Origin: Flavihumibacter sp. UBA7668
Lineage (GTDB): Bacteria > Bacteroidota > Bacteroidia > Chitinophagales > Chitinophagaceae
Direction of reading: 5' to 3'
Length of the DNA: 64,000 bases
NCBI RefSeq assembly: GCF_002483205.1
Contig: NZ_DLHM01000002.1
Span: 186,001-250,000 of the forward strand
The notes beneath the pieces are model-generated. The model made no database searches. It saw only the letters and a program-made list of their open reading frames with translations, and was not told the DNA's origin. Every line of letters starts with the position of its first letter. Positions within the stretch are counted from its first letter, which is position 1. Made by a program: the position numbers and the translations under genes. Below are positions 32,607 through 41,864 of this stretch, in pieces.

Positions 32607-33980
32607 TTGAAGATTCCAGCAGCATTTATTAAGCAGATGGCCGGAACTCCCGGATGGAAGGAAGCTGATTTTTGTACCATTTTGGAAAGTGGAGAACAGG
32701 TGCAAAGTATTCGGTTGAATTCGCGGAAAATGAGTGATCCGGATCAATTAAATTTTAAGGAACGAACAGCAGTTCCATGGGCTTCCACTGGATTTTATTT
32801 ACCAGAGCGTCCGAAATATACACTCGATCCTTTGTTACACGCAGGTGCTTATTATGTACAGGAAGCCAGCAGTATGTTTCTCGAACAGGCAATTAATCAG
32901 TTGCTGCCGGGAAAAAATGGACTACGAGTACTTGATTTATGTGCTGCCCCTGGCGGAAAATCAACCCATCTTCGCTCTCTTTTTCCGGATGACACGGTAT
33001 TGGTTAGCAATGAGGTCATTAAGAGCCGGGTTACCATTCTTGAGGAGAATCTGTTGAAATGGGGTAATAGCAATCAGATTATTACGAATAATGATCCCAG
33101 GGATTTCAGTAAAGCGGATCTGTTGTTTGACATAATTGTGGTAGATGCTCCCTGTAGCGGAAGCGGACTGTTTCGAAGAGATCCAAAAGCCATGGAAGAA
33201 TGGTCAGAGGAACTGGTGGAGTTGTGCAGTCAGCGACAAAAACGTATACTCACGGATATCTGGCCCTGTCTGAAAGAAAATGGATGGTTGATTTATTCCA
33301 CCTGTTCTTATTCCATGCAGGAAGATGAATCAATTGTTGATTGGGTATTATCCGGTTTTGAAGCAGGTTCGGCAAAACTTCAGCTGGATCCTTCCTGGAA
33401 TATTGTTGAAACGGAATCGCCGGTAAAAAAAGGTTTGGGATATCGGCTTTATCCGGATCGATTAAAGGGTGAAGGGTTTTTTCTGGCCGCTTTTAAAAAA
33501 GGAGGCGAAACAGAAAAAAAACCGAGCCGTAAAAACCGGGTAAAACTGGAGAAGGCAACCAAACAACAGGTAGAAGATATCCGGGAATGGGTGCAACCCG
33601 AACTTGCGGCATTTTACATGCTGAATGGTATGATGGTGGGAATGGGGGAGCAGGTACCTGAGCTCATAGGGGATTTATCGCCCCTGTATATACGCAGAGC
33701 CGGGGTTACTCTGGGTAAATGGGCTGGAAAACAATTGCTGCCTGATCATGCATTGGCACTCAGCATGAATTTAAGTGCAGCTATTTCCCGAATTGAATTG
33801 CAGGATACATCAGCCCTGCAATACCTTAGGAAGGAAGAGATTCATATAGATTCAGCAAAGCCTGGCTGGAACCTGGTCACCTATAAAGGATTAGGGCTGG
33901 GATGGATGAAAGTATTACCCAATCGTTCCAATAATTACTATCCAAAGGAGTGGCGGATTTTGATGCAAAGCGGTCGGTGA
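32607..33980 (+). CDS. RsmF/NOP2-type RNA cytosine-C5 methyltransferase
   Basis: A 457-residue enzyme that methylates C5 of cytosine in rRNA or tRNA. Start is TTG at 32607, giving MKIPAAFIKQM, matching the LPxAFxxxM opening of the family; the next ATG (32637) would truncate it. The SAM-binding site is LDLCAAPGGKSTHL, the catalytic Cys pair lies in VVDAPCSGSGLFRRDP and LIYSTCSYS (the usual PCSG and TCS motifs). The C-terminal domain (about 310-457) resembles the RsmF PUA-like extension. A TAATTTTG at 32586-32593 could be a -7 box. Confidence 0.9.
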   Translation: MKIPAAFIKQMAGTPGWKEADFCTILESGEQVQSIRLNSRKMSDPDQLNFKERTAVPWASTGFYLPERPKYTLDPLLHAGAYYVQEASSMFLEQAINQLLPGKNGLRVLDLCAAPGGKSTHLRSLFPDDTVLVSNEVIKSRVTILEENLLKWGNSNQIITNNDPRDFSKADLLFDIIVVDAPCSGSGLFRRDPKAMEEWSEELVELCSQRQKRILTDIWPCLKENGWLIYSTCSYSMQEDESIVDWVLSGFEAGSAKLQLDPSWNIVETESPVKKGLGYRLYPDRLKGEGFFLAAFKKGGETEKKPSRKNRVKLEKATKQQVEDIREWVQPELAAFYMLNGMMVGMGEQVPELIGDLSPLYIRRAGVTLGKWAGKQLLPDHALALSMNLSAAISRIELQDTSALQYLRKEEIHIDSAKPGWNLVTYKGLGLGWMKVLPNRSNNYYPKEWRILMQSGR

Positions 33981-34060
33981 TTGGTCTATTAACCTGCTTT
34001 TAGCTGCAATTTTGCCTAGAAAGCACCATATTTGCAGGAATACTAAAATTCGTAGTCCTG

Positions 34061-35035
34061 ATGCAAAAAAAGCCGATTCTCTGGATATTGTTTTTATTTC
34101 TGTCTGTAACCACACTGGCTCAGGCTGATTTGGAAGTAAAAGGAAGCAGTCCGGATTTATACCTTCAGCATAAAGTGGCCGCCAAAGAGACCTGGTATAG
34201 TGTTGGCCGTTTATACAATCTACATCCAAAGGATATTGCTCCTTTTAATAATACGGATATGAACAGCGGACTGAAAATTGGTCAGTTACTGAAAGTCCCG
34301 CTTTTATCTGCCAATTTTTCGCAGGATGAAAAGAAGGCTTCAGATGAAGTATTGGTGCCGGTTTATCATCGTGTAGCGGAAGGGGAGTGGATGTTTCGGG
34401 TTAGCGTTAATCATAATAAAGTTTCACTTGATAACCTGGAAAAATGGAATGGAATAACAAGAAATCAGATACGTCCGGGTATGGAATTGATAGTAGGATT
34501 TCTTAAAGTGAAAAAAGACCTGTCTGCATTAGCATCAAAAGCCGTACAGAATACAGTAGCTAAAAAAGAAACGACGCAACCCAAAGCACCTATAGAAGCA
34601 CCCAAAGAAGAAAAGCAGGTGCCTGTAACCAGTGCTCCGAAAACGAATGAGAAACCGGCTCCTGCTCCAGTGTTTAAGCAGGAGGAATTACCTGCATCCT
34701 CCGGAACCGGTACTGCTGTTAATTATAATGGTGGATTTTTTAAATCAAACTTCAAAAGCGGTTCTAAATCAGCCAATGGACTTGCTACCATTTTTCGGAG
34801 CACCAGCGGATGGAAGGATGGAAAATATTATGCGTTGATGGATAATGTGGCGATTGGTACCATTGTACAGGTGCGTCATACCGGTACTAACAAGGTTGTA
34901 TATGCGAAAGTACTGGGACAATTATCTGCTATCAAAGAAAATGCCGGACTGACCATCCGAATCAGCAATGCAGCTGCGGCTGAATTGGAGGCAGGAAATC
35001 CGGATATGCGCTTTACGGTAGAAGTAAAATACTAG
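34061..35035 (+). CDS. Secreted LysM protein with C-terminal double-psi beta-barrel (RlpA-like)
   Basis: A 324-residue secreted protein. After a signal peptide (about 1-21) come two LysM-type modules (about 36-80: YLQHKVAAKETWYSVGRLYN and PKDIAPFN; and about 105-150: YHRVAEGEWMFRVSV and LEKWNG), which bind peptidoglycan. A Lys/Pro/Ala-rich linker (about 165-220) leads to a beta-barrel domain (about 235-324) with ANGLATIFRSTSGWKDGKYYALMD, resembling the double-psi barrel of RlpA-like lytic or septal proteins. The catalytic Asp of lytic RlpA is not certain. A terminator follows. Confidence 0.83.
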   Translation: MQKKPILWILFLFLSVTTLAQADLEVKGSSPDLYLQHKVAAKETWYSVGRLYNLHPKDIAPFNNTDMNSGLKIGQLLKVPLLSANFSQDEKKASDEVLVPVYHRVAEGEWMFRVSVNHNKVSLDNLEKWNGITRNQIRPGMELIVGFLKVKKDLSALASKAVQNTVAKKETTQPKAPIEAPKEEKQVPVTSAPKTNEKPAPAPVFKQEELPASSGTGTAVNYNGGFFKSNFKSGSKSANGLATIFRSTSGWKDGKYYALMDNVAIGTIVQVRHTGTNKVVYAKVLGQLSAIKENAGLTIRISNAAAAELEAGNPDMRFTVEVKY

Positions 35036-35055
35036 GAGAGGAGGAGAAATAGCAG

Positions 35056-35087
35056 AAAGGGGAGTGCATTGCTGCACTCCCCTTTTT
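35056..35087 (+). terminator. Intrinsic terminator after the LysM/DPBB gene
   Basis: AAAGGGGAGTGCA (35056-35068) and TGCACTCCCCTTT (35073-35085) form a perfect 13-bp stem with a 4-base loop and a trailing T-run. It lies between convergent genes and could serve both. Confidence 0.93.
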
Positions 35088-35106
35088 GTCCAGGTAACCA
35101 TCTAAA

Positions 35107-35907
35107 CTAGTTCAATTCAAGTTGTACTGTATCTACCAGGGTGGTTTGTCCAAGTGTTACAGAAACTTCTTTTTGTACAGTTTTAAAACTGTCAGGAGCC
35201 GGATAAAAATGCAAGGAATAATTACCTGCTGGGATATCACGGAACTGATAATTACCATTATTGGTAGCAGTTGTTGAAACAGTATCTGTTCCATCCAGTG
35301 CGAAAATGGTGGTAAGAATGGAATCCGGAGCAACAAAGCCTTTTACAATTCCACCGGATGGTACCATGGATAATACGCGGATAACAGGCTTCAGGATATA
35401 TTTTCCGCTATTACCTGCCGGAACAATTGATTTTGCAGCATCAAAATCAAGTACAAGACGATATAATACGCCACCAGTTAAATCACTATTCACCAACACT
35501 TTCAAACCCGATTGTTGTGCACTCGGAGTGGTAAGCATTTCTTTCTGTCCGTCTGTTGTAATTACATAATTATTTTCACCAAGAATCAGACGAAGCTGGT
35601 TCATTTTTCCGGCTGGAAGGCTGGCGTCTGCTAGCAGCGTGTCGCGTCCATTCGTTAACTCCAGCAAATTATATACGCCGGGATGGGTGCCGGACAGGGG
35701 CGTCCATGCTGCACTATCGCCTCCCCTATTAATCTGTATTTCTTTAATATCAACCCATACTTCTTTGATGTTTGGATTGGGTGCATCCGTAAGTCGAACT
35801 TCTAAACGGGCAGTATCCGGATTTGCATCATCATCCTGGCTGCAGGCAATAAGGAAAACTGCGAGACCAGTTCCCAAGAAGATTGTTTTAAAGAGGTTTG
35901 TTTTCAT
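35107..35907 (-). CDS. DUF4382 lipoprotein
   Basis: A 266-residue lipoprotein: LAVFLIACSQDDD gives the lipobox Cys at about 22. The mature part begins ARLEVRLTDAPNPNIKEVWVDIKEIQIN, the signature of DUF4382, with LLELTNGRDTLLADASLPAGKMNQLRL further on. After about residue 180 comes a small beta-sandwich (GGIVKGFVAPDSILTTIFAL...GNYQFRDIPAGNYSLHF) like the carboxypeptidase-regulatory domain. Role unknown; exported, probably anchored in the outer or inner membrane. It stands alone, divergent from the GGT gene. Confidence 0.87.
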   Translation of the reverse strand: MKTNLFKTIFLGTGLAVFLIACSQDDDANPDTARLEVRLTDAPNPNIKEVWVDIKEIQINRGGDSAAWTPLSGTHPGVYNLLELTNGRDTLLADASLPAGKMNQLRLILGENNYVITTDGQKEMLTTPSAQQSGLKVLVNSDLTGGVLYRLVLDFDAAKSIVPAGNSGKYILKPVIRVLSMVPSGGIVKGFVAPDSILTTIFALDGTDTVSTTATNNGNYQFRDIPAGNYSLHFYPAPDSFKTVQKEVSVTLGQTTLVDTVQLELN

Positions 35908-36027
35908 AAGTTTATCATTTTTAATCAGCTGCTAAGCTTGGTTCCAAAACTGTTCCAATCTCCCAAAATGTGAATAAGTTTTAGGGTATATTTGTTAAGG
36001 CTGGTTTAACATATTTGAATTTTTTTT

Positions 36028-37857
36028 ATGAAAAAAGCATGGTCGTTCTTTGTTTTAGTACCAGTTTTGGTTTTTGCACAAAACACACAAAAACCGGTAT
36101 TACATGGCAAAAACTGGATGGCTATAACAGGGAAGCCATTGGCAGCAACTGCAGGTGCCGGAATTTTTCAGAAAGGGGGAAATGCGGTTGATGCAGCCTG
36201 TGCCATGTTGGCTGCAACCTGTACCATGTGGGATGTATTAAGTTGGGGTGGAGAAACGCAGGCATTAATTTATCATCCGGGATTAAAAAAAGTAATAGGG
36301 ATAAATGCATTGGGTTTTGCTCCAACAGGTGCTACTCCTGATTTTTTTAAAGAAAAAGGGTATGATTTTCCTCCGGAATATGGTCCCTTGGCTGCGGTTA
36401 CTCCTGGTACACCAGGCGGACTTTTCACCATGCTGGCAGAATATGGTACAATGAGTTTGTCGGAGGTATTGGCACCAGCAATTGAGTTGTCTTCCGGTTA
36501 TCCGATAGAGGCACAAACAGCTAACAGTATAGAACGCGAAAAGAAAAGAATAAAAGAATGGCCCTATTCCGCTAAAGTTTTTCTTCCGCATGCCGGCCAA
36601 AAAAGAGAGGCTCCTGTAGCAGGTGAAATTTTTGTTCAGCAAAATTTACTGAGTACCCTGAAAAAATTAGTTGAAGCAGAAAAGGCTGCATTGAAAAAAG
36701 GCAAATCAAGAAAGGAAGCAATCTATGCAGCTTATGATCGTTTTTATAAAGGAGATATTGCAGCTGAATATGTTAGGGGCTGTCAGGAACAGGGTGGATT
36801 GATAACTATGCAGGATCTGGCAAATTGGAAAGTGATCGTTGAGGAACCGATGAAAGTAAATTATAAGGGAATAGATGTTTACAAGTTATCGCAATGGACA
36901 CAGGGCCCAATGTTATTACAAAGCTTACAACTACTGAATGAGGTGGATATAAAGTCAATGGGGTATAATTCATCCAGGTATATACATACGGTATATCAGG
37001 CAATGAATCTGGCTTTTGCCGATCGTGATTTTTATTATGGCGATCCCTGTTTTCCTCCTGTGGAACCGATGCAAGGGTTACTGTCGCCGGCATATGCAAA
37101 ACAAAGAGCGAAATTGCTTTTGTCAGATAAAAATGATATTGAAATTGGTCCGGGTGATCCCTATCCATTTCAGAACGAAAGCAATCCTTATAATGAATTA
37201 CTGACTCACTGGAATGAAAGTAAAGAAATCGTTGCAGCGCCAGATGCCGATTACCTTGATCAGGTTTGGCGGGGAACAACCAGTGTACAGGCTGCTGATA
37301 AGGATGGCTGGGTAGTTTCGATTACACCAAGCGGGGGATGGGTACCTGCCTGTATAGCTGGTGAAACCGGAATTGGGATGAGTCAGCGAATGCAGAGTTT
37401 TGTTTGTGATTCGGCTTTAAATCCATTTAATGTAGTTGCTCCTGGAAAAAGACCAAGAGTAACCCTGACACCTACCATGGCATTAAAAGAAGGTCGTCCT
37501 TTTCTTTCTTTTGCGGTACAGGGAGGAGACACACAGGATCAAAATCTGTTACAGTTTTTTCTGAATATGACGGAGTTTGGAATGAATGTACAGGAGGCAG
37601 CAGAAGCACCTAATTTCAACAGCTATCAATATTGGTTATCGCTTGGCGGAAAAGACAGAAGGCCTAAACCCGGACATCTTTTACTGCATGAATCCACTCC
37701 AGACTGGATCCGGAAGGAATTGAAGAAGAAAGGATATATCCTAAGATTTGAACCACGTACTTCCGGTCCAATCAATGCTATCTGGTTCGACTGGAAACAT
37801 GGTAGTTTCTGGGGTGGGTCAAGTAATTATGGAGAAGATTACGGAATCGGATGGTAG
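36028..37857 (+). CDS. Gamma-glutamyltransferase family protein 1
   Basis: A 609-residue periplasmic enzyme of the N-terminal nucleophile family that cleaves gamma-glutamyl bonds (glutathione and similar peptides). A signal peptide (about 1-18, VFAQ) is followed by GKPLAATAGAGIFQKGGNAVDAACAM. The autocleavage/nucleophile position is T417 in GTTSVQAADKDGWVVSITPS; the classical form is TTHxSVxDxxGNxV. Here the H and the small residues differ, so it belongs to a divergent branch. The C-terminal small subunit has RPRVTLTPTMALKEG. Its 3' end overlaps the convergent gene by 19 bases. A second, more typical GGT is at 48.9 kb. Confidence 0.85.
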   Translation: MKKAWSFFVLVPVLVFAQNTQKPVLHGKNWMAITGKPLAATAGAGIFQKGGNAVDAACAMLAATCTMWDVLSWGGETQALIYHPGLKKVIGINALGFAPTGATPDFFKEKGYDFPPEYGPLAAVTPGTPGGLFTMLAEYGTMSLSEVLAPAIELSSGYPIEAQTANSIEREKKRIKEWPYSAKVFLPHAGQKREAPVAGEIFVQQNLLSTLKKLVEAEKAALKKGKSRKEAIYAAYDRFYKGDIAAEYVRGCQEQGGLITMQDLANWKVIVEEPMKVNYKGIDVYKLSQWTQGPMLLQSLQLLNEVDIKSMGYNSSRYIHTVYQAMNLAFADRDFYYGDPCFPPVEPMQGLLSPAYAKQRAKLLLSDKNDIEIGPGDPYPFQNESNPYNELLTHWNESKEIVAAPDADYLDQVWRGTTSVQAADKDGWVVSITPSGGWVPACIAGETGIGMSQRMQSFVCDSALNPFNVVAPGKRPRVTLTPTMALKEGRPFLSFAVQGGDTQDQNLLQFFLNMTEFGMNVQEAAEAPNFNSYQYWLSLGGKDRRPKPGHLLLHESTPDWIRKELKKKGYILRFEPRTSGPINAIWFDWKHGSFWGGSSNYGEDYGIGW

Positions 37858-38738
37858 GCATGCCGAATAGCTTTATGTCCAGGTTCATAAATTACTCGGA
37901 TAAATGAACTGAAACGCTGGTTTTCTCTTCGTATAGGGATCCCTGTTACAATTCCCACCATAAAATTATCAGCAATGCTTACCCGCATTTGAGGTCTGAT
38001 CGTCATATCAAAATCATTCTTTTGAAAGTTCTTATTAAATTCAACTCCAATAAAATTTCTTGTGCCGCTTATCATATAATGAAAATTGGTATGAAGCTCC
38101 CATGATGTTGTGGCAACATGATCTTTCGGATGGTGAATAGCTGGTCCGGTATAAATCAGGGTATGGTAATTTGTTCCCCATCTTTTAGCAGCAACCAGAA
38201 AAGGGTTGTAAAGTTGCCCATTGAAGGGGGCGCCCTTTCCATAATTTCGAAAGGAGATGAGTTCAAATTCATGTATATAACCAATTGCCAGGGACGTGTT
38301 TGCATGATCGGATACCAGGAATGTATATTGGGTGGCAAGTTTTATACTATTTAATCTGCTATCAGGTGTTTTGGTTCGGTCATTAGAACCGGAGGGGTAG
38401 TAAAAGCTGAAGGGCAGTTCCACTTCAAATCCCCATCTGTCCATTGGTGCGAACTCATATTCAACCAGAGCTGTATAAGCGTCATAACGGTTATTATCGG
38501 TAATCCCCATTCCGATATTCCATTCTTTTTCCCCTTTTCTCGCGCCGAGATCACGGATCAGATCCACATAAAGAGGCTCAGCGTGCAGAACTTTTGGTTT
38601 TTGTTTTGGTGTTTCTATTTCTGCGATATAAATACTGTCGCTGATAATTTTTTGATTTTTTGCAGCATCAGGAACATTTTGTGCAAGGAGTTTGTTCATC
38701 AGCATAATGAAAACTAAGAGAACGGTCAGGTGCTTCAT
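37839..38738 (-). CDS. Outer-membrane-type protein with conserved DLIRDLGARKGEKEWN motif
   Basis: A 299-residue secreted protein (signal peptide about 1-19). Near residue 57 it holds DLIRDLGARKGEKEWN, a motif I recall from a conserved Chitinophagaceae family often mislabelled. The rest is beta-rich with alternating polar and apolar residues and aromatic ends (VEYEFAPMDRWGFEVELPF, ISGTRNFIGVEFN), consistent with a beta-barrel or beta-sheet protein of the outer membrane. Function unknown. The stop lies inside the 3' end of the convergent GGT gene. Confidence 0.7.
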   Translation of the reverse strand: MKHLTVLLVFIMLMNKLLAQNVPDAAKNQKIISDSIYIAEIETPKQKPKVLHAEPLYVDLIRDLGARKGEKEWNIGMGITDNNRYDAYTALVEYEFAPMDRWGFEVELPFSFYYPSGSNDRTKTPDSRLNSIKLATQYTFLVSDHANTSLAIGYIHEFELISFRNYGKGAPFNGQLYNPFLVAAKRWGTNYHTLIYTGPAIHHPKDHVATTSWELHTNFHYMISGTRNFIGVEFNKNFQKNDFDMTIRPQMRVSIADNFMVGIVTGIPIRRENQRFSSFIRVIYEPGHKAIRHAYHPIP

Positions 38739-38809
38739 GCTGCAAATCTATTTTTCACAAAATGGAAAAATGAGAAGGAAGTATTAAAATTGACCTTTCT
38801 AATCAGATT

Positions 38810-39478
38810 CTAATTTGCATTAACCCAGCCCGCGCGAATGGAGAATAGAACCAGGCCAACCCGGCTTTTTACTTGTAATTTTTCAAACAAAGCTTCGCGA
38901 TATCCATCAATAGTACGTTCGCTCAGTTTCATGGTGAGTGCAATTTCTTTATAGGTCATTTCAGAAGCTGCATATTTGATAAATTCCATTTCTCGCTCTG
39001 AGGGTCGGACGGCAGGTTCAATGTTCTTTTCTTCACGGTGAATGGTATGAACAAGTTTCCCAGTCACAAAGTCGCTGTAATAAAATCCTTTTACGAGAAT
39101 TTCACTCAATGCGCGATGTAATTCTGCCTGGGTGCAATCCTTGAGTAGATAACCCCTGCAGCCCGCGCGGATCATTTGAATTACAGAGGCTTCATCGTCG
39201 TTCATGCTGAGGGCGAGTAATTTTATTTCCGGAAACAGTTTACTAATTTCGCGGGCGGTTTCCACTCCGTTCATCACGGGCATATTAATATCAAGGATAC
39301 AGATGTCAGGCGCTACAGTTGCTGTTTTTAAGGATTCAATGAGAAGTTTGCCATTATTGGCAAGCAGTATTACAGTGAATTCTGGTGAATCATTGATCAG
39401 ATGTGATAAGGATTCAGCGATTAACCGGTGATCGTCAGCTATGGCTACATTATATACAGGTTGATTAATTGGTAGCAT
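38810..39478 (-). CDS. NarL/FixJ-type response regulator
   Basis: A 222-residue two-component regulator. The receiver domain (about 8-125) has the acidic pocket D15/D16, the phospho-acceptor D63 in CILDINMP, and the Lys in LLKDCTQ. The C-terminal LuxR-type helix-turn-helix (about 150-215) reads PSEREMEFIKYAASEMTYKEIAL followed by LSERTIDGYREALFEKLQVKSR. It overlaps the histidine kinase gene by 14 bases and is co-transcribed with it, so the pair is a cognate system. The signal and targets are unknown. Confidence 0.95.
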   Translation of the reverse strand: MLPINQPVYNVAIADDHRLIAESLSHLINDSPEFTVILLANNGKLLIESLKTATVAPDICILDINMPVMNGVETAREISKLFPEIKLLALSMNDDEASVIQMIRAGCRGYLLKDCTQAELHRALSEILVKGFYYSDFVTGKLVHTIHREEKNIEPAVRPSEREMEFIKYAASEMTYKEIALTMKLSERTIDGYREALFEKLQVKSRVGLVLFSIRAGWVNAN

Positions 39479-40283
39479 GATTGATTTGTTTCGGTAAAAG
39501 AATATGAATGGAAGTTCCCTGACCCGGACTGGTTTCTATTTGAATGGATGCTCCAACCAATTGAGCTCTTTTTTCCAGGTTTTTTAAACCGGAACCTGCT
39601 TCTTTAATGGATTTTGATCCTGCTTCTTCTTTGCTGAACCCTTTTCCGTTATCAGAAATGTTCAACATAAAATAAGTGGCAGTATAATTCATCCGGATTA
39701 AAATCTCTGTTGCATTGGCATGTTTGAGGATATTGTTCAGAATTTCCTGAATCATCCGGTACAAAATAATTTCTTTTTTTTCATCAATCAGAAAGTCATC
39801 CCCTTCCGTTTCGAAACGAGTACTGATCATGGCCGTCTGTGCAATACGGTCCAGTTCAAATTTAATAGATTCACGCAAGCCATAGCTGGATAACATGTCG
39901 GAATTGAGTCCTTTGGAAAGCATACGGATATATTTTATTACATCCGCCAGAATCTGATTCGTGTCTTTGATTCTTTTAAAACTGGTATGCTCTTCCAACT
40001 CCTTTTCCAGAATATTCAGGTTGATACGGGCAACACTAAGAAGCTGCCCCATATTATCATGAATTTCCTGGCTTATATCCCGAAGGGTTTGGTCACGACT
40101 TTCAATTTGTGTAGTCAGTACTTCTTTTTCATATGATTCCTTCATGTGTTGCTGTTCATGTTGGAGCCGGATTCTTCTTTTTTGACTGGAGAGAATCAGA
40201 TATACTACAAATCCACTGAGCGCCAGCATGATAATGACAGCTGCCGCCATTGTATAAATAATTTCGAATTGACTGGCATTCAT
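39465..40283 (-). CDS. Sensor histidine kinase (HPK7/NarX-like)
   Basis: A 272-residue kinase with one N-terminal membrane helix (about 9-31) and no obvious periplasmic domain. The dimerisation/phosphoacceptor helix reads DISQEIHDNMGQLLSVARIN with H75 as the phosphorylated residue; the ATPase domain has NILKHANATEIL (N box), ISDNGKGF (G1) and GSGLKNLEKRA (G2), and ends SPGQGTSIHILLP. With the regulator next to it, it makes a classic NarL-type pair. With so small a sensor part, the membrane protein encoded just upstream may supply sensing; that is inference. Confidence 0.94.
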   Translation of the reverse strand: MNASQFEIIYTMAAAVIIMLALSGFVVYLILSSQKRRIRLQHEQQHMKESYEKEVLTTQIESRDQTLRDISQEIHDNMGQLLSVARINLNILEKELEEHTSFKRIKDTNQILADVIKYIRMLSKGLNSDMLSSYGLRESIKFELDRIAQTAMISTRFETEGDDFLIDEKKEIILYRMIQEILNNILKHANATEILIRMNYTATYFMLNISDNGKGFSKEEAGSKSIKEAGSGLKNLEKRAQLVGASIQIETSPGQGTSIHILLPKQINHATN

Positions 40284-40292
40284 GAGATCTGC

Positions 40293-40928
40293 TTATTCTG
40301 CCTGTGCAGGTTTTTGAACCAGCATGTTAACAGCAAAGGAAGCATAAAATAACCATTCTGAAACAATCAGAAAATTAGTAACGAGTTTTTGACCATCGCC
40401 ACCCAAAACATTGTGTAACCCAAGTGTAAGAAATGAAATGATAGAATGAAGTAAAATCCCTATTGCAATCCAGAAACTGTGCCGGTAAATGGTTTCATTC
40501 CAGTTATATTGGTCAAATAATCGGGCAATATAAAACAGGACCTGCAGAATATGTAGCAGACATGTTAAACTGATAATTACGGTATTGAGGGAATCGTCCG
40601 GAGGCTGAAGGTATTTTGCATTGAAGTAAGCGGCTATCCATACAAAGAATATGGATAGCCGAAAACTTCTTTTCATTCGGCCCAGTTCTTCTGCCAGGGC
40701 CAGGGTTATAAGGGTATAAAACAGGGGGCGAAATACATGGTAATAAACAAAATTATGTTTATAATAATAAGCCAGCAGCCAGTCCAGCAGCTCCCCACCG
40801 GCAGCTACAACGAGAAAGATCAGGAAGTTATAGTTGGTGCGATTTAATTTTTTTTCTCTCGCAAATCCTATGGCTATTCCAGTTCCAATTACCGAAAATT
40901 TAATAAGTGTTGTAGTCCAATAATTCAT
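40293..40928 (-). CDS. Seven-helix membrane protein upstream of a histidine kinase
   Basis: A 211-residue protein (ATG 40928, MNYWTTTLIKF; the frame extends 17 residues further but overlaps the neighbour). Seven hydrophobic segments are visible (about 5-22, 33-54, 57-79, 86-104, 110-132, 147-168 and 179-199), separated by short charged loops, and no enzymatic motif. It ends 10 bases before the kinase gene, so it is co-transcribed with the two-component pair and may act as its sensor. No family recognised. Confidence 0.72.
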   Translation of the reverse strand: MNYWTTTLIKFSVIGTGIAIGFAREKKLNRTNYNFLIFLVVAAGGELLDWLLAYYYKHNFVYYHVFRPLFYTLITLALAEELGRMKRSFRLSIFFVWIAAYFNAKYLQPPDDSLNTVIISLTCLLHILQVLFYIARLFDQYNWNETIYRHSFWIAIGILLHSIISFLTLGLHNVLGGDGQKLVTNFLIVSEWLFYASFAVNMLVQKPAQAE

Positions 40929-40954
40929 TCCGTTTTTCCGGGGGTTTAAATCAT

Positions 40955-41353
40955 TTACTTTCCACAGATGGTAGGACAAGGGTAATATACTTTATAAATT
41001 ACTTCTCCTTCACCTGAAGATTTCCCCTGTTGTGATGTTGGGGTTGTTTTGGTTGCGTATAGAATAAAAACCGGACTTGCAAACTCAGGATCTTTGCCAT
41101 AGTATATAGCAATTCCTTCAATGCCAATCGATTTTCTAAGATCATCCAAAACTGAAACCGGAAGGTACATCCCATTCCTAAATGTTTTCTTGAAATCGGG
41201 ATCTGCCTGGTAGTTTCTTTCATATTCGGCGGCCTGTTCTGCTGTTATTTTTACTGCAATATGTTTTTCGTCCGCCGGAATTGTAATTGGTTTGGTTGAT
41301 TTACAGGAGGCCATTACCAGAACACTTAGCAACAGGATGAATACATTCTTCAT
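40955..41353 (-). CDS. Small lipoprotein of unknown function
   Basis: A 132-residue lipoprotein (ATG at 41353; lipobox VLVMASC near residue 18, then KSTKPITIP). The mature part has EERN-type helical stretch AEYERNYQADPDFKKTFRNG followed by a hydrophobic-alternating half with IEGIAIYYGKDPEFASPVFILYATKTT, suggesting a small alpha/beta domain, ending in two Cys (PCPTICGK). Not a family I know. The longer frame (from 41455) adds non-signal-like residues and is not preferred. It lies 26 bases upstream of the seven-helix gene in the same direction. Confidence 0.7.
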   Translation of the reverse strand: MKNVFILLLSVLVMASCKSTKPITIPADEKHIAVKITAEQAAEYERNYQADPDFKKTFRNGMYLPVSVLDDLRKSIGIEGIAIYYGKDPEFASPVFILYATKTTPTSQQGKSSGEGEVIYKVYYPCPTICGK

Positions 41354-41447
41354 AGTAGACTTATTGAGGTTATTAATGTGAGCGGTTAAAAACCAGGGTT
41401 TGTACAGGTACGCACCCTGGGAAGCATGGAGTAAGCACAATAAGAAA

Positions 41448-41585
41448 TTAATCATTTTGGTTCATATCTCTGTCTTGTTGTTTTTTTTGCATCAGCACAA
41501 TAACCATTGTTATCAGTGTCAGTCCAGCAAGGATTAACATCAGCCAGGGAATGGAGTGAACAGAAAGGTCAAGTAATCTTTTCAT
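41448..41585 (-). CDS. Small membrane protein (45 residues)
   Basis: From ATG 41585 a 45-residue frame reads with one strong membrane helix (HSIPWLMLILAGLTLITMV) flanked by basic and polar ends (LMQKKQQDRDMNQND). A longer frame begins at 41639 but the residues before the Met are atypical. It precedes the small lipoprotein gene in the same direction. Its reality is supported only by composition and position. Confidence 0.45.
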   Translation of the reverse strand: MKRLLDLSVHSIPWLMLILAGLTLITMVIVLMQKKQQDRDMNQND

Positions 41586-41743
41586 ACATAGTTCAGGGAG
41601 TTTAAGCCGGTAAGGCTGTGGTGTCCGGGACAACCACAACCATGACCGACCAAACCTGTTTAGAATTCAAAATTATTGGCTGGCTGCAGGTGGAACAAGG
41701 GGATAATACACAGAATAAGGGGGCATTTTTCCCGTAATTAAAT

Positions 41744-41766
41744 AAAAAACCTGCGCAAGGCAGGTT
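41744..41766 (-). terminator. Candidate intrinsic terminator
   Basis: AACCTGC (41748-41754) and GCAGGTT (41760-41766) form a 7-bp stem with a 5-base loop; on the minus strand a run of T (plus-strand A's 41744-41749) follows. It stands 125 bases downstream of another minus-strand hairpin, leaving a short transcript between the two. Confidence 0.75.
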
Positions 41767-41864
41767 GGAATGAAAACAAATTAACTGCAGCAAAATCAGT
41801 ATCAGTTGTGGATAAAATAGGTAAGGTAATGGTTACTGGTAAATCGATTGAGTTCATCCCATAA

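Noticed and set aside
41602..41793. 63-codon Cys-rich minus-strand frame
   Set aside because: Crosses a terminator hairpin and has no supporting features; the small protein at 41448-41585 is in a different frame.
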